From the NCBI GenBank assembly GCA_030667105.1, contig DAOUWN010000100.1, positions 1 to 7,275 of the forward strand: a DNA stretch of 7,275 nucleotides. The letters are read 5' to 3'. Position 1 is the first letter of the stretch, and every line of letters begins with the position of its first letter. Origin of the DNA: Deltaproteobacteria bacterium (lineage in GTDB: Bacteria; Desulfobacterota; Desulfobacteria; C00003060). Below the pieces are notes generated by a model that was given only the letters and a program-made list of their open reading frames with translations, searched no databases and was not told the origin of the DNA. A program made the translations under genes and the position numbers. This document shows positions 7,202 to 7,275 of the stretch, piece by piece.

Positions 7202-7275
7202 ATGTCCCTCCACATCGTCATAGACGGCTACAACCTGATCCGGCAGTCTCCGACCCTGAGCATCATTGAGCAACA
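7202..7275 (+). CDS. NYN/YacP-like PIN-fold nuclease, N-terminus only
   Basis: Only the first 24 codons are in the window; the gene runs off the right edge. They encode MSLHIVIDGYNLIRQS and onward. The hydrophobic strand ending in IDGYNLIRQ is the hallmark N-terminus of NYN-domain proteins of the YacP type, where the Asp (residue 8) is an acidic active-site residue of the PIN-like RNase fold. Homologues are thought to act on RNA, and the target here is unknown. The ATG at 7202 fits the motif, which normally begins within a few residues of the start. There is no SD, because the perfect hairpin at 7175-7197 occupies that place. It follows parB by 23 bp on the same strand. The assignment rests on one short motif. 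Confidence 0.65.
   Translation, partial: MSLHIVIDGYNLIRQSPTLSIIEQ

Overview
The window looks like a chromosomal housekeeping segment from a Gram-negative bacterium with an outer membrane. The evidence for that is a BepA-type periplasmic metalloprotease with a TPR tail, a GerMN-domain envelope protein, an RlmD-type rRNA methyltransferase, a chromosomal parAB pair and a NYN/YacP-type nuclease. The protein flavour and the company these genes keep suggest Desulfobacterota (old Deltaproteobacteria). That is inference from memory of families, not a database result. Base composition is moderate, a little above 50% G+C by eye, apart from one GC-rich palindromic patch and some AT-rich non-coding DNA.

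Layout. Positions 1-872 (+) hold the C-terminal two thirds of an RlmD-like 23S rRNA uracil-C5 methyltransferase cut by the left edge. Positions 943-1512 (+) encode a membrane-anchored GerMN protein, followed four bases later by an EF-G family translational GTPase (1517-3565, +). This EF-G runs tail-to-tail into a BepA-like M48 protease (3535-5013, -), and the two reading frames overlap by 31 bp. Between the divergent bepA and parA lies about 535 bp without a gene. It holds a small dyad near the bepA start, a roughly 195-bp nested palindromic element (5080-5274), about 190 bp of unrecognised DNA, and an inverted 9-nt-period repeat (5469-5527) ending just before parA. parA (5549-6325, +) and parB (6318-7178, +) overlap by 8 bp. 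A perfect hairpin covers the parB stop codon, and four bases after it a NYN/YacP-like ORF starts (7202) and runs off the right edge.

How the genes relate. The left part combines RNA modification and translation (RlmD, EF-G) with an envelope protein of unknown job (GerMN). The protease serves outer-membrane quality control. parAB is the chromosome segregation module: ParA ATPase plus the ParB CTP-dependent DNA clamp. No parS site was found in the window. The downstream NYN gene is probably an RNase.

I see no convincing new multi-gene system. The items most worth a second look are the EF-G paralogue with altered domain IV tip residues, the two non-coding repeat elements, and the hairpin at the parB/NYN junction.
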